Source of the DNA: Clarkia xantiana subsp. parviflora
Lineage: Eukaryota > Streptophyta > Magnoliopsida > Myrtales > Onagraceae
Direction of reading: 5' to 3'
Length of the DNA: 64,000 nucleotides
Assembly: GCA_036873135.1 (NCBI GenBank)
Contig: JAPTYO010000010.1
Location: 17,911,772-17,975,771 of the forward strand
Position numbers and translations under genes: made by a program. Shown piece after piece: positions 36,473-48,405 of the stretch. Position 1 is the stretch's first letter, and each line of letters begins with the position of its first letter. Under the pieces are notes generated by a model. It had not been told where the DNA came from. It saw only the letters and a list, made by a program, of their open reading frames with translations, and did not search any database.

Positions 36473-39400
36473 ATGGAAAACACATACACCATACACGGAG
36501 GCTTCAGTGCAGGGGGCGAAACCTCTTACGCAAGGGAAAGGTACGCCGCCGGGAAAAGTGGAAAACCACAGGAGCCAGACGGAGAAGACACAATCATGGA
36601 GGACGTCATAGGCTTCTCAGCCAAAGACAGAGAGCACATAACGTTCCCCCACAACGACGCCTTAGTCATTCAAATGACTATTGATGACATGGAAGTGAAG
36701 CGAATTCTGGTAGACGGAGGCTCCGCCCCAAACGTGCTAACAAAAGACATTGTCTTAGCACTCGGAAGAAAGAAGGCCATACAAACAATGAACTCACCTC
36801 TAGTGGGATTCATGGGAGATGCCAGCTACCCGCTGGGCACCATTACCCTTCCGGTAACTTTGGGCGAAGGAGAAAGACGTCTGAATATCGATGTACTATT
36901 CATAGTAGTCGAGAAGCTAAACGCCTACAATGGCATTCTCGGATACACGACCATGAACGAATGGAGAATGGTGCCTTCAACGGCCCACCTAAAGATCAAG
37001 TTCCCAACCATTGCAGGTGTGGGAGAAGTTAGAGGAAACCAACAAGTAGCAAGAGAATGCCACAATGTCGCGCTACAACAAAACCTAAGGGGAAACATGC
37101 CAGTAGTACCCACCATCGACGAAGACCCAAGAGATGACTACGGGAGGCCTACAGCGATGGACGAACTCCGTGAATTCAAAATCGATGAGCCAGAAAGAAT
37201 GGTGCGCGTAGGAGCATCATTATCAGAAGACGAAGTGATTGAAATCACAGCGCTCCTAACAGAATACAAAGACTTATTCGCATGGTCCCCAAAGGACATG
37301 CCAGGAATAAGCCCAGATGTCATTTGCCATAAACTCAACATCAACAAAGACGCTCGAGTAGTGAAACAAAAGCTAAGGTCGATAGGAGGAGACAAGAAGT
37401 TGGCCATTCGCGAGGAAGTAGGCAGACTTCTTGATGCAGGCTTCATTGAAGAATCCAAGTATCAAACTTGGGTAGCCAACCCTGTAGTTGTTCCTAAACC
37501 AAATGGCAAGTCAAGAATGTCCATCGACTACAGAGACCTCAACAATGCATGCCCAAAGGATTCATATCCGCTCCCACGAATTGATCAATTGGTAGACGCG
37601 ACTGCGGGCCATGAACTGATGACAGTTATGGATGCATACACGGGATACAATCAAATCCCAATGTTTTGGAAGGACGCCCCACATACGGCATTCTACGCTG
37701 ACAGCGAAATTTATAACTACAAAGTTATGCCTTTCGGGTTAATCAATGCTGGGGCAGCCTATCAAAGAATGGTCAATCTCATTTTCGGAGATCTGATTGG
37801 CCATAAAATGGAGGCGTACGTGGATGATATGGTCGTGAAATCCAAGAAAAGAAAGAACCACGCAAATGACCTACGCATAATCTTCGAGAGAATGCGTAAG
37901 TACCAAATAAGACTAAACCTCGCAAAGTGCGCTTTCGGGGTACGGTCAGGAAAAATACTTGGATTTATGGTGAGCGAAAGGGGCATTGAAGCAAACCCCG
38001 AGAAGGTGAAGGCAATTGAAGAAATGGCCTCTCCAACAAAGCAAAAAGAAGTACAACAGCTCAACGGGCGCCTCGCAGCCCTGAACAGATTCCTGGCCAA
38101 AATCGGAGACAGAGCACTCCCTTTCTTCGAAGTGCTACGCGCGAACAAGAAATTCGAATGGACAAATGTCTGTGAAGAAGCCTTCCAACAACTCAAACAA
38201 CACTTGAAGACGCTCCCAAGACTAGCAAAGCCACTTCAAGGGGAGCCTCTTTTTCTCTACATATCAACTAGCAACACGGCAGTTAGCTCTGTACTAATAA
38301 AAGAAAAAGGAGGGGCGCAACTCCCGGTCTATTACGTGAGCAAAACACTGGCCAAGTATGAAGTCAATTACGTACCAATTGAGAAGCACTTGTACGCGCT
38401 TGTGATAGCCGCACGCAAGCTAAGGCCTTACTTCCACGCGCATGAAATAACGGTCCTCACAGACCAGCCTTTGAAGCACATCCTTGCAAAACCAAACATG
38501 TCAGGGAGATTGACGAAGTGGTCTGTAGAGTTAAGTGAATTCCGCATTCATTTCGCTCCACGGACAGCCATCAAAGGGCAGGCCTTGGCAGACTTCATAG
38601 CAGAGTTCACAGGAATCGAGCCCGAGCCACAAGTTGAAGTCCAAACAAATGTCCCACCCACAGAAGTTTGGGAAATGTACACGGACGGATCATCCAACAC
38701 CGGAGGCGCGGGGGCAGGATTACTACTAATCCCACCCGACGGCTCAGACCCCTTGAAGTACGCTTTGAACTTGACATTCAGAGCGACGAACAATGAGGCA
38801 GAATATGAGGCACTGATAACAGGCCTCAGGATAGCCAAAGGAGTTGGGGTTGAACACTTACGAGTAAAGTGTGATTCACAACTGGTCGTCAACCAGGTCA
38901 AAGGAGAGTACACTGCAAAGTCCGAAAACATGCAGAAATACTTGACACAAGCAAAGGAGTTGGTAGAAAGTTTCAAAACTTTCGACATAACTTCCGTCCC
39001 ACGAGAAGAAAACTAGGAGGCCGATGCTCTAAGCAAGTATGCCCAAAACAATGAACAAGGCAAAGAGACACACTTTGTGGAAAACAGGATAATATCCGTC
39101 ATAGACCAATTCGAAGTAATGGCCATTGACGAAGAGGAAACTTGGATGACACCAATCCAAGCATACCTCGCAGGAGGGACCCTACCGCGAGACAAAACTC
39201 AAGCAAGCAAGATCGAAAGGGTAGCCGTAAACTACACCCTGATCGAGGGACAGCTCTACAGAAAGGGTTATTCTACACCCTACCTAAAATGTATCACAAA
39301 CACAGAAGGAACAACGGTACTAGAAGAACTCCATGGAGGAATGGCTGCCTCGCACGAAGGAGCTCGTGCGTTAATCCGCAAAGCCTTGAACTTGGGCTAC

Positions 39401-40372
39401 TATTGGCCAACAATGAGAGCTCAAGCAACAAACATGGTGACAGAATGCGAAGCATGTCAGCTATATTCAAGGAACATCACAGCTCCAGCAGAATTAAGCC
39501 CAATTTCAAGCGCATGGCCATTCGCACAATGGGGCATTGACTTGATCGGTCCACTCCCAAAATCGAAGGGCCAAGCAAAATTCATAGTCGTCGCAATCGA
39601 CTACTTCTCAAAATGGATTGAGGCTAAGCCACTGGCGCGCATCACAGACACACAAATCATGAACTTTATCCGAAATTACATAGTGGCCCGCTACGGTGTC
39701 CCGAAGATACTCATTAGCGACAACGGTGCCCAATTCAGAAGTGGAAATATGCAAAATTTCTGCGAACGTCTCAAGATAGACCACCGTTTTGCATCAGTGC
39801 ATCACGCACAGACAAACGGCCAAGTCGAATCAGCAAACAAGATAGTCCTGGACGGACTAAAAAAGAGAGTCCATGCTCTGAAAGGAGGTTGGGTGGACCA
39901 GCTAAGCAGTGTTTTATGGGCTGTGCGCACAACACCCAAAGAATCAACAGGTGAAACACCCTTCAGCCTAGTCTATGGAACCGAGGCAGTGACACCTATC
40001 GAAATCGCCGTCTCTTCATACAGAACGACGCATTTCGACCCCCAAACCAATGAGGAAGAAAGACGCCTCGACCTTCAGTTAACAGACGAACAAAGATGGA
40101 AATCAGAACAAGTTCAAGCAAAGATGCGCCTAGCCACATCCAGATACTACAACAGAAAGGTCAAGGCGCGACAATTCCATGTGGGAGAAATGGTGTGGAG
40201 AAGAAACGAATTCTCACACCTGGACCAAATCAACAAGATGTCCCCCAAGTGGGAAGGCCCCTACAAGATAGTAGCGGTCCCATACATTAATGCATACCGC
40301 ATCCAAGATGTTGACGGGAACGAATTGCCTAACACTTTCAGCGGGGGACACTTGAAGAAATTCCATGCATAA
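36473..40372 (+). pseudogene. Element A pol polyprotein, one internal stop
   Basis: A single frame from ATG 36473 runs to the stop at 40370-40372, broken only by TAG at 39014-39016 (element D has a Gln codon there). Residues 1-50 are a scrap of the gag end (TIHGG). Aspartic protease: LVDGGSAP near 80-86. RT: MPFGLINAGAAYQ and the YVDD box near 449-452. RNase H: LYISTSNTAVSSVL and TDQPLKH. A second, archaeal-type RNase H (MYTDGSSNTGGAGAG near 734) is diagnostic of the Tat lineage. After the stop comes integrase: HHCC zinc finger (SHEGARALIRKALNLGYYWP, then CEAC), core WGIDLIGPLP, ISDNGAQF and NGQVESANK (DDE triad). There is no chromodomain. Only about 60 bp separate the primer-binding site from the start, so gag is missing. 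The stop falls between RNase H and integrase. Confidence 0.95.
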
Positions 40373-40666
40373 ACAAGAAAGGAAACCATAGAACTAAAAG
40401 TCGTCGTATCAAGCTTTTTAGTCTTCATTACTTCAAAAGAAGGAGATGTGTAACTCCATACTTGCGCATCAAATGAAGTTATGTCGTAAATACTAACAAA
40501 ATTCATGTCTCTTGTAGGCACACTATTAACTCACATACAACGCCTAAGCTTACAACCAAGGCATCAAAACAACAACAGTGACAACAGGCCAACCTATACA
40601 AGGCTCATCACTACAAACCAAAGCAAAGGACGCACGACGCATCCAAGGAGTTGGAATATTTTCATC

Positions 40667-41321
40667 AAGGATGTGGACGTACTAATCTATTCACATCCTT
40701 GCAAAAAGTCGGGGGACAAGCGGTTCCTTAGGAATCCTCCCTCGCAAACAAATGCAAGTGTCGGACGTACTAATCTATCCACACTTCGCCACAATACAAG
40801 GATGTGAACGTACTAATCTATTCACATCCTTGCAAAAAGTCGGGGGACAAGCGGTTCCTTGGGAATCCTCCCTCGCAAACAAATGCAAGTGTCGGACGTA
40901 CTAATCTATCCACACTTCGCCACAATACAAGGATGTGAACGTACTAATCTATTCACATCCTTGCAAAAAGTCGGGGGACAAGCGGTTCCTTAGGAATCCT
41001 CCCTCGCAAACAAATGCAAGTGTCGGACGTACTAATCTATCCACACTTCGCCGCAGTACAAGGATGTGGACGTACTAATCTATTCACATCCTTGCAAAAA
41101 GTCGGGGGACAAGCGGTTCCTTAGGAATCCTCCCTCGCAAACAAATGCAAGTGTCGGACGTACTAATCTATCCACACTTCGCCGCAGTACAAGGATGTGG
41201 ATGTATTAATCTATTCACATCCTTGCAAAAGTCGGGGGACAAGCGTTTCCTTAGGAATCCTCCCTCGCAAACAAATGCAGGTGTCGGACGTACTAATCTA
41301 CCCGCACTTCACTATCCTATG
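40667..41321. repeat. 131-bp tandem array of element A (five copies)
   Basis: Unit starts at 40667, 40798, 40929, 41060 and 41191. Each holds two inverted half-modules around GACGTACTAATCTAT: GGATGTG..CACATCC and AGTGT..ACACT. Copies differ by a few bases. It lies between pol and the antisense gene. The flanking DNA 40373-40666 and 41322-41507 has no other feature I can name. Confidence 0.95.
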
Positions 41322-41507
41322 TTATGACTAAAATAACAAGGAGATATTCAGTTATCACATCTATCTAATGCATTCATGACAAGCATATATATATATGATT
41401 AAACAGGTCTACGATAGCAAATCCAAACGTCAAACAACAAACAAGTCCTTCGCCAAAATACTACGCATGCAAAGGAACAAACAAACACACAAAGGGTCCA
41501 TATCAAC

Positions 41508-43952
41508 CTAGTCAAGGAGATCGCACACATCAACATCGCAGTCCTCCGTCGCAAAGGGATCACAGGCAGGGGTATCACCAAAGATATCAGCATCCCGCTC
41601 AAAGCTAAACATCGGCTCACCATCTGCACTAATGGTGTCCTCCACCTGAAGAGAGGAAGCCCCCCCCAAATCACTCAAACCAATCACACCAGCAGCATCC
41701 AATTTCTCAAAGGGAAACTGGGGGGGCAAGACGATGCATCAGAGGAACAAAGTCATCAAGAAACTCCTTCTTCAAAGACTCATAACTCGCCTGAACGGCG
41801 GAAAGGAAAGACTCGCTCTGAGGATACCGCTTAAAAGCGCCGGCCTTGCCTTCCGAAAAGCCGTCCTCCCTCGCCTTTTACAACTCGGCAGCCCGCACCC
41901 CCTCCCGAAGGGCCATCCGATCCTTCACAGCAGACAGCTGATCTCGGATCTCGGCAACACGAGCTTGACTCGAGGCAAGTGCATCGGATAATATGAGAAG
42001 CTCCCCAGCATGGCCTTTCGCATCCTCAGTCAAAGAGACCTGCTCCTTCATTAGCTCCTCATGGCTCTCCAGAAGCTGATCCTTTTCATCGGAAAGCTCG
42101 ATGACAAAAGAGGATAAGTTGGCAATATCAGCATTAACCTGCATCAAAAAGAGTATAACTATCAAAACAAGTGCAACAATGAACGAATCACTTCTAAGAA
42201 GGATAAACATTCATCGGAGCGAAGACCCCGACAATCTCCTCCACAAAGGCGCGCGCACTAGCAGAATTCGGGGGACACTCCTTCCGGTCTGCAGGGGGAA
42301 CAGACCTTTGCACCACCCGTACGCCAACTTCAGGAGTGCTCAAGGACGCATCCTTGGGAAAACGAAGGCGCGTACCCGAGTAGGGCACCCACACACCACC
42401 TGTGACGTCGCGTTCAAAACGACGGACAAGATCACTTCTGCGAAGCGAAGGAAGTGGAGGGATGTCTGCAAAGCACAAACATAAGCAAGCATACAAGCAA
42501 AATATGCTAAGTACATAAAAAGAGATACCGCACACCTGATACAGGGGGAACCTCCTCTGCTATCACATGCATCGGCTCGGGAACAGGAGGGACGCGCTCA
42601 TCAACATGCTTCCTCTTGTCGCGTGAAGGCATACGAGAACCTGGGGGGACCTCGTCCGCCGTCCCATGCCTCGGCCCGGGGGCAGGAGGGACGCGCTCGG
42701 CAACTTGTTTCCTCTTGTCACGAGAAGGCAAGACAGACGTTCCCTCAACTCTCGAGCGCTTAGGATCACCCGAGGCACGCGCCGCAGCATCGGTCCTCTT
42801 AGCGGAGGGGCGCCGAGAAGAGTCAGCAACGGGTTCCGCCCGCTCCCTCTCAGCAGGCGCGCGACCTGCAAACAGGAAGAAGAAAACGTTAGAACTACAA
42901 ACAGAAATACAGCCGAAAACGATGAAAAGAGAGAAGTACTTTACCCATAGGTCCTTTTCCTCGCCCATGACGAGGCCCTTCAGCAGGGGCCGGAGCAGCA
43001 ACAGGGAGCCCTCGCGCAGCAGCAGTCTGCAATGCCGGTTGCTTGTTAAGAAACCAACCTACAGGATAACATAAGACAAGGTTATAAAAATTCGAAAGCA
43101 TACCAAGACACCCTGGGAAGAAGATACGATGATGCCTGCGGCTAGCAACTCCTCTTCAGAACCCTGAGTCAAAGGAACTATAGCCCCCGCCTGATTATCA
43201 CGAAAGATCTCGCGAAAGGCCTTCTCATCCTGAGGGGTATACTCGGAAAAGGAGGGAACAGGGTCACGCTCCAGGACATGACACGTCTCCCACTTAGTCC
43301 CGACGTCGCTTACAAAGAAATAGTGATTTTGCCATTCCTGGGAGCGAGGGTAAGGGGTGGCGAACCGCCCGCTCGGCTTCCACTTGGCACCCCCAAGGTC
43401 AAATGAGGAAAGGCAAGGCCACCGACTGCAAAAGGTGGACAACCCCGATTTGTCTCGTCGCTCCAGGCGGTAGAAGGTCCGGAAGAGAATCAAGGAATAA
43501 GCCCATGAGTGCTTGTGGCACTGAATACGAAAACAGGTCCACGCGTGAAAAGCAGCAGGGGAGAGATTAAGGGGCGAGATGCGGAAATGACGACATAAGC
43601 GGACAAGATCCTTGCAGTAAGGAAAACGCAAGCCCTCCTCTATCTGTCCCGTGTAAACTACATATAGGTCCACGGGAGGAACGGTAACTGAGCCGACTTC
43701 GACATCTTTGCATATGTCAAACGGGAAGAATGCTTCAGAAAGAGGACAGACCCCCGACTTATCTACGCTCTCCACAAACTCCTCAGTCGTAATACGATTG
43801 GGAGGATAGATCTGAGTCATCGCAATGGCCTCATGGCTAGCACCTGTCCCGGGAAAATCGAGTCGGAGTAAAAGGGGGGTGTCCTCGCTTATCTCCAAAA
43901 CATCATAAGAAAAGTAATATGTGCAAAGAAGGGAATCGGGAGACTCACTCAT
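41508..43952 (-). pseudogene. Element A antisense gene (five coding exons, PF04195-like)
   Basis: Opposite in orientation to pol. Exons inferred from GT..AG sites and frame: 43952-43112, 43058-42945, 42865-42536, 42465-42209 and 42138-41508. The intron phases are 1, 1, 1 and 0. Exon 1 carries the putative gypsy-type transposon domain (Transposase_28, PF04195): EEGLRFPYCKDLVRLCRHF, then LSPAAFHAW and HSWAYSLILF. Exon 3 is basic with a duplicated SRDKRK..ERVPP unit. Exon 4 has PEVGVRVVQR. Exon 5 starts VNADIANLSSFV, is likely coiled coil, and ends in an acidic tail after FPFEKL. Breaks: TAA at 41878-41880 and a frameshift at the seven-G run 41720-41726. Extra antisense genes are known in Tat elements; their function is unknown. 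Confidence 0.8.
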
Positions 43953-45150
43953 CTCAGTAGTTCGGGGGTGACAGTTCCTGGGAAGATTCCTAAGTATCAA
44001 AGACACGCGCTTGCAAGCCCGTCAACCAAGCCCTACAAAAACCATACACAACTCAATCAAAAACCAAGGCAACACATCAACCACATTCATCAAGTCCTTT
44101 GCAAGGACATCCAACCCAACGGACCAACTGTCCGCGAGCAAACAGCTAGGGACCCTCCCGCTCGGGAATCAAAAGTCCCTACGCTCACCAAAGGCCTAGG
44201 CCACCTACTAATCAAATTTCCATATATTTGTGCAATGTGACACAGGTATTCAAGCATTCCACAAAGCAATAAGTTCAAGAGCTAAGGAAATCCAAGACAT
44301 GCAAAGTTGGTCATAATTACAAAAATGCCATCCGACCACATTTCGATCAAATTTTATCCCCAAAATGGCTCAAGGCTCCGGGGGCACATACAAGCAGCTC
44401 AAATACACTTAAGCAAGCCCATTACATGTCACGGGGAAACTTACCCCTACCCGAACAATTCAAAGAGCACTCGGATCAACTAAGCCACCGATAAGCACGA
44501 GCTACCGAGCGATCACCTAAACTCCGGGGGCATGACTATCCACTCACAAACAATCAAGGAGTCATTATCACAATTCGGGCCATCATATCAAGTCACCCAC
44601 ATCAAGATACAAAGGGTCGAACTTTTTGCTCGAATAAGTCCGATTTTGAACCTCCACGATTCCCCCTCGGTTGACCGAAACCTAAGGGCCTCTTCACAAA
44701 GGGAGTTCACTATCCATAACTCTATCTATATACATTTAGAGTTTGGCCAAAAACGAATTTTGAAAAATCAAGCCAAAATTTCACTTAGGCATTTCATCGA
44801 ACACCTATCATACACCTTATTGAAATTCGAAATGTGCAGCCCTAAAGGTCCAATTAACGTCAAGAAAAGGAAGGAGAGGACATTACCGATCAATACCCGG
44901 CGAGAAGGACTCGAAAACGGGCCAAATCGGGTCAAAATTGGCCCCGTAAACAGTGCAGCCGCCGCCGCCTGCAGTGCTGCCGCCGCCGCCGCCTCGCCGC
45001 TGCCGGGCCGCCGTGATCTCGCCGGTGGTAGTCCTGGTGATGGCCGGCCGAAATGGGGTCACACTAATACCCTAAAGTGAATTCCTAAATCACTACCTTA
45101 GCCTCTCCAAAACCCTCTGAACAACCTATTCAAATGTTGATAGTTTTATA
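43953..45150 (-). promoter_or_regulatory. Promoter and spliced leader of the element A antisense gene
   Basis: A minus-strand TATAAAA lies at about 45144-45150. From there to 44887 the transcript would have no ATG at all, including a GGC-repeat stretch (44958-45010). A donor ATCG/GTAATG at 44886 and an acceptor TTTTTGTAG at 44033 bracket an ATG-containing intron. The following 80 bases up to the start at 43952 again lack ATG. Inferred from sequence pattern; the same arrangement is seen in element D. Confidence 0.55.
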
Positions 45151-45808
45151 AACTATCACAAAGGAGGTGGACTACACAACCTAGCAAGCACCATACATCC
45201 AAGAGGTACACTCACATCCACCCTCCATTTTTTAAAGTTGGTGATAACTTGGATTTTCACCATCAAGTGACTTAGCCAAATTTAACTAAGTCACTTCAAA
45301 TGGTCTCAACTACTTGAAAACATTATGTTTATGATTTTTCGTATCACGTCCGTCACATGTGATTTTCCAAACCCGGCATTATTTCATTTACTAAAACCGT
45401 CGTCTCGCCGTCAAGACGGCCGTCTCGGACGACGGGCTCCCGGAAACCATCATATTGCATGAAAAACGTTTTATCAAAACTTTCATGATTTATTATCATT
45501 TTGATACAATTAGTCGTGGCATGAACGTTCCATATTTATTTGATCATCTTACAAACCCGAAAAATTTCATGTGCGCTCGCGCCTTACTTCTCCCAAAATC
45601 ACATTTATCATATTACTCGTAGTCCGTTGTGCTACTAACCCTTTGCGCAGTTATCAAGCATGACCATCTCAAAAAACTAAGGCAAGGAGCTCGTCTGAGC
45701 CGCGCGTATCCACCATTGATAGGTCAAAACTCAAGGTGAGCAGACGACCCGAATCACGCGTATACCCTATCTTAGAATAGAGTTAAACAAAGGTCTGACC
45801 ATTATTTA
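45151..45808. other. Element A region between antisense promoter and purine tract
   Basis: No coding potential. It contains an inverted repeat AAGTGACTTAG..CTAAGTCACTT near 45265-45297 and CCGTCGTC-type motifs at 45397-45440. Confidence 0.6.
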
Positions 45809-45821
45809 ACTCGGGGGCAAG
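45809..45821 (+). other. Element A polypurine tract
   Basis: ACTCGGGGGCAAG directly abuts the 3' LTR. Confidence 0.8.
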
Positions 45822-46639
45822 TGATGGATATACGCATGATTCGGGCTCGGTTTTAATTATTCGGACCTCATACACGCGCATAAAACCCAATTTTGAGCTA
45901 ACCGGGGGAAACCGGGCAAGTCGCGAACTTGCCCGGCACCCCCGGGGGGCTTACCCGGAAAATTCCGGGTAAGCCTAGCTTATCCGAAAATTCCGGGTAA
46001 GCCCCAGCTTACCCGGAATTTCCGGGTAAGCTTAGCTCACCCGGAATTTCCGGGTAAGTTTAATACCCGGGGGGTGTCGCGCACACCCCCCATTTCGTCC
46101 CGAATGTATAGGAGACCCGATTTTTAACTAACTCCTATGTGTACGAGACCTATGTTTCAAAGGCGCGCGCGTCCCGCTCGTGACAGCCGCCTGAGACGTA
46201 CGTCAGAGTCCTTTTCCCAAAGCTCTCCCCTGCATCCCGGTTCACATTTCCACATTGAACCGGGTCAAAACCGGTTTATGGTCCAAGGTTGCCTATAAAT
46301 AGCCACCTTGGGGGTAAACATTTTCAAGTCACTTTGGTTGAGAATTGGAAAAGCTCTGACCTCTCTCTAAAACTCTCTCTCTCTAGAAACTGTCTAATGT
46401 TGATCGTCGGAGCGAGCGCACCAAGCACCCCCCCCCCCTTCTCCACGGGGATTGCTTGGTAATGCTCCTCTCGCAGGTGCAGACAGACGGTCCGTAAGAG
46501 AGCCCGAAGGACTTACCGCTATTCTGAAGACGAAGCTGAAGGCCCGTACACGACCTTAGGAAACGGACTCGGCTCGCACCCAACCCGAAGACATCGACAA
46601 GTTACTTAGCGGACCGCCCGCGTTAACTTGGTCGAAACA
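45822..46639 (+). mobile_element. Element A 3' LTR
   Basis: 818 bp, 88 bp longer than the 5' LTR because the palindromic module is present in four copies (about 45952-46058) instead of one. The rest differs from the 5' LTR by four substitutions plus length changes in a CT run and a C run. Confidence 0.95.
45952..46058. repeat. Palindromic module array in the 3' LTR of element A
   Basis: Four copies of a palindrome of the form ACCCGGAATTTCCGGGT spaced by CTTAGCT-type linkers; the 5' LTR has only one. Confidence 0.9.
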
Positions 46640-46644
46640 CGGGG

Positions 46645-47400
46645 CGTGCCCAACTGACGGATGGAAAAATGCATAGCAAAGAGCAAGTAGCGTCTTGCCA
46701 CAACGTCGCCTTGAAATGGTTCAAGAGACGGTAAAAACTATAAGGCGTATTGATACGACCTCTGTTCCGCCCCTTGGGTTAACCAAGTGAAGGCGTAGTA
46801 GCATCGCAAAGTAAGTACGGGTCTAGCCATGGAAAGCTTTGCAACAACGTCATGCGGGGTGTGCCTAACTGACGGATGGAAAAACGCATAGTATAGAAAA
46901 AGTACTGTCTTGTCACAACGTCGCCTTAGAGTGGAACTAAGAGACGGTATAAACTAATGTCTTGCCTTGCCAAGACGACTCAACTATATGCCAAGTGCCA
47001 GCGCCAAGTGCCCTCGTGCCAAGTGTCAGCGCCGAGTGCGATGCTATCACCAGATCTCGCGTGTTACTATCTATAAACACGACAAGTACTCAATACTCTC
47101 ATTACGCCATTCCTTGGATTTAAAACAAGATGGGCACACATGAAACTTAGCGACGCACGTCCTATGGTCACAGCTATGGATGTTATATCCACTACAACAT
47201 GGAAATCAATCCTATCATGCAAGTCGAATATATACGGACGACTATGATAACACAAGATATGAAATACTACTAACAAGATATCATGAATTTTCACTACGAT
47301 CATGTCAGGTCTAGATGAAAAAAATCCAAGCAAGGAGAATATAAACAAAGCTTCAAGGGTCAACTCCCAGAGCAACCCAACTCAAAACACGGGAACCAAA
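46645..47400 (+). other. Element B non-coding repeat region, right of the A insertion
   Basis: Reverse-complement homologue of about 19720-20410 in element C, continuing directly from 35683 once element A is removed. It includes CCGTCAGTTGGGCAC-type and GGCACTTGGCAC-type repeats. Confidence 0.8.
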
Positions 47401-47434
47401 ATCTATGTACAAGAGTTTGACACACTCATTAAAA

Positions 47435-48405
47435 TCAACCTGACGCCACTCGCGAGGTGTCATCATCTCCAGCTTGCCCGGGGGCAACCTCCATGATCTC
47501 AACAGAGGTGATAACAAGGTCGATACCATCATCATCACCAAACAACATCTCATAGTTGTCCTCCTCAAGTGCCAAACGACGCAAGGCGTTAACTTGTCCG
47601 ACAACATAATTCGCGTAAGGACCCAACTTATCAAAAGGGAAGTCGGGGGCAAGAATACTCACCCTACGGATGTAATCCTCTGCAAACTCTCCCATAAGCT
47701 TATCAGACTTCACCTTAGCGGCGGCATCGATTGCACTAACAAAGGCAGAAGTAGTTGGATACTCAGCAAGCCCCTCCTCCTTGCCAGCCTTAAAACCTTC
47801 CTCGCGCGCAGCACGCAACGCTACCTCATGCGCGTTAACATCCTCTATGATCTTCTTCTCAAGAGCAACGATCTATGCCTGAAGCTCGTCAAGTCGAGCC
47901 CGACGGGAGTTGTAACGAGCCTCAAAATCCGCGGCCTTCGAGTTAATAGTGCGTACCCTCTCTTTGGATTGAGAGCGAATGGCATCGTACTTCTCAACTA
48001 CAGCCCGCTTCTCGCGCGTAAGCTCCATTACAAAGGACGACACGTTCACCATGTCGGCAACGACCTGAGAACAACGCAAAAACAAACAAGGCATAAAGAT
48101 GTTATAACAATGCATTCTTTCATACAAATAACGAGAAAGACAAGATTGATTCTCACAGGAGCGAATCGAGTCAAAGCACCCTCAACATAAGCTTGTGCAT
48201 CTTCATCAGTCGATGGTCGAATGCGTCGATCGCCAGGAAGAACGCACCTCTGCAACACTCGTACTCCTACCTCCGGAATGCTAAGTTTAGAATCCTTAGC
48301 AAATCGAGGACCACCGAAAAGTACCCTTAACCCTTTCTTAAAACCAGATAAGCCAACATTGGTTTCACTTGGGCATTTAAACAAACACCTAAGGTGTGTT
48401 GTCAA
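47435..48405 (-). pseudogene. Element B antisense gene, C-terminal exons
   Basis: Two exons on the minus strand: 48405-48157 and 48064-47435, joined across an intron of 92 bp (donor CCT/GTGAGA, acceptor TTCTCAG). The first reads KLSIPEVGVRVLQR and VLPGDR, matching exon 4 of the copy in A. The second opens VVADMVNVSSFVMELTREKR, a charged coiled-coil-like segment. It continues to LAPDFPFDKLGPYANYV and an acidic end (FGDDDGID). A TAG at 47873-47875 interrupts it. The N-terminal PF04195-like exon is missing because element B is truncated at about 48.4 kb. Confidence 0.75.

Larger units (their letters stand above)
35684..46639 (+). mobile_element. Element A: complete young Tat-like Ty3/gypsy element
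   Basis: LTRs at 35684-36413 and 45822-46639 (TG..CA) are flanked by the exact 5-bp duplication CGGGG (35679-35683, 46640-46644). Removing the element restores the B/C repeat unit, so the insertion is unambiguous. Order: LTR, primer-binding site, pol (protease, RT, RNase H, second RNase H, integrase), 131-bp array, antisense gene, purine tract, LTR. Only four base substitutions separate the aligned LTRs, so insertion was recent. Gag is almost wholly missing and pol has one internal stop, so the copy should depend on others for movement. Confidence 0.95.

Noticed and set aside
40667..41321. Possible CRISPR-like array
   Set aside because: Units are contiguous 131-bp tandem repeats without unique spacers, inside a plant retroelement.
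44532..45080. 182-codon plus-strand frame in element A with an Ala-rich stretch
   Set aside because: Covers the leader intron and GCC-repeat leader of the antisense gene on the other strand. The Ala run is the trinucleotide repeat.
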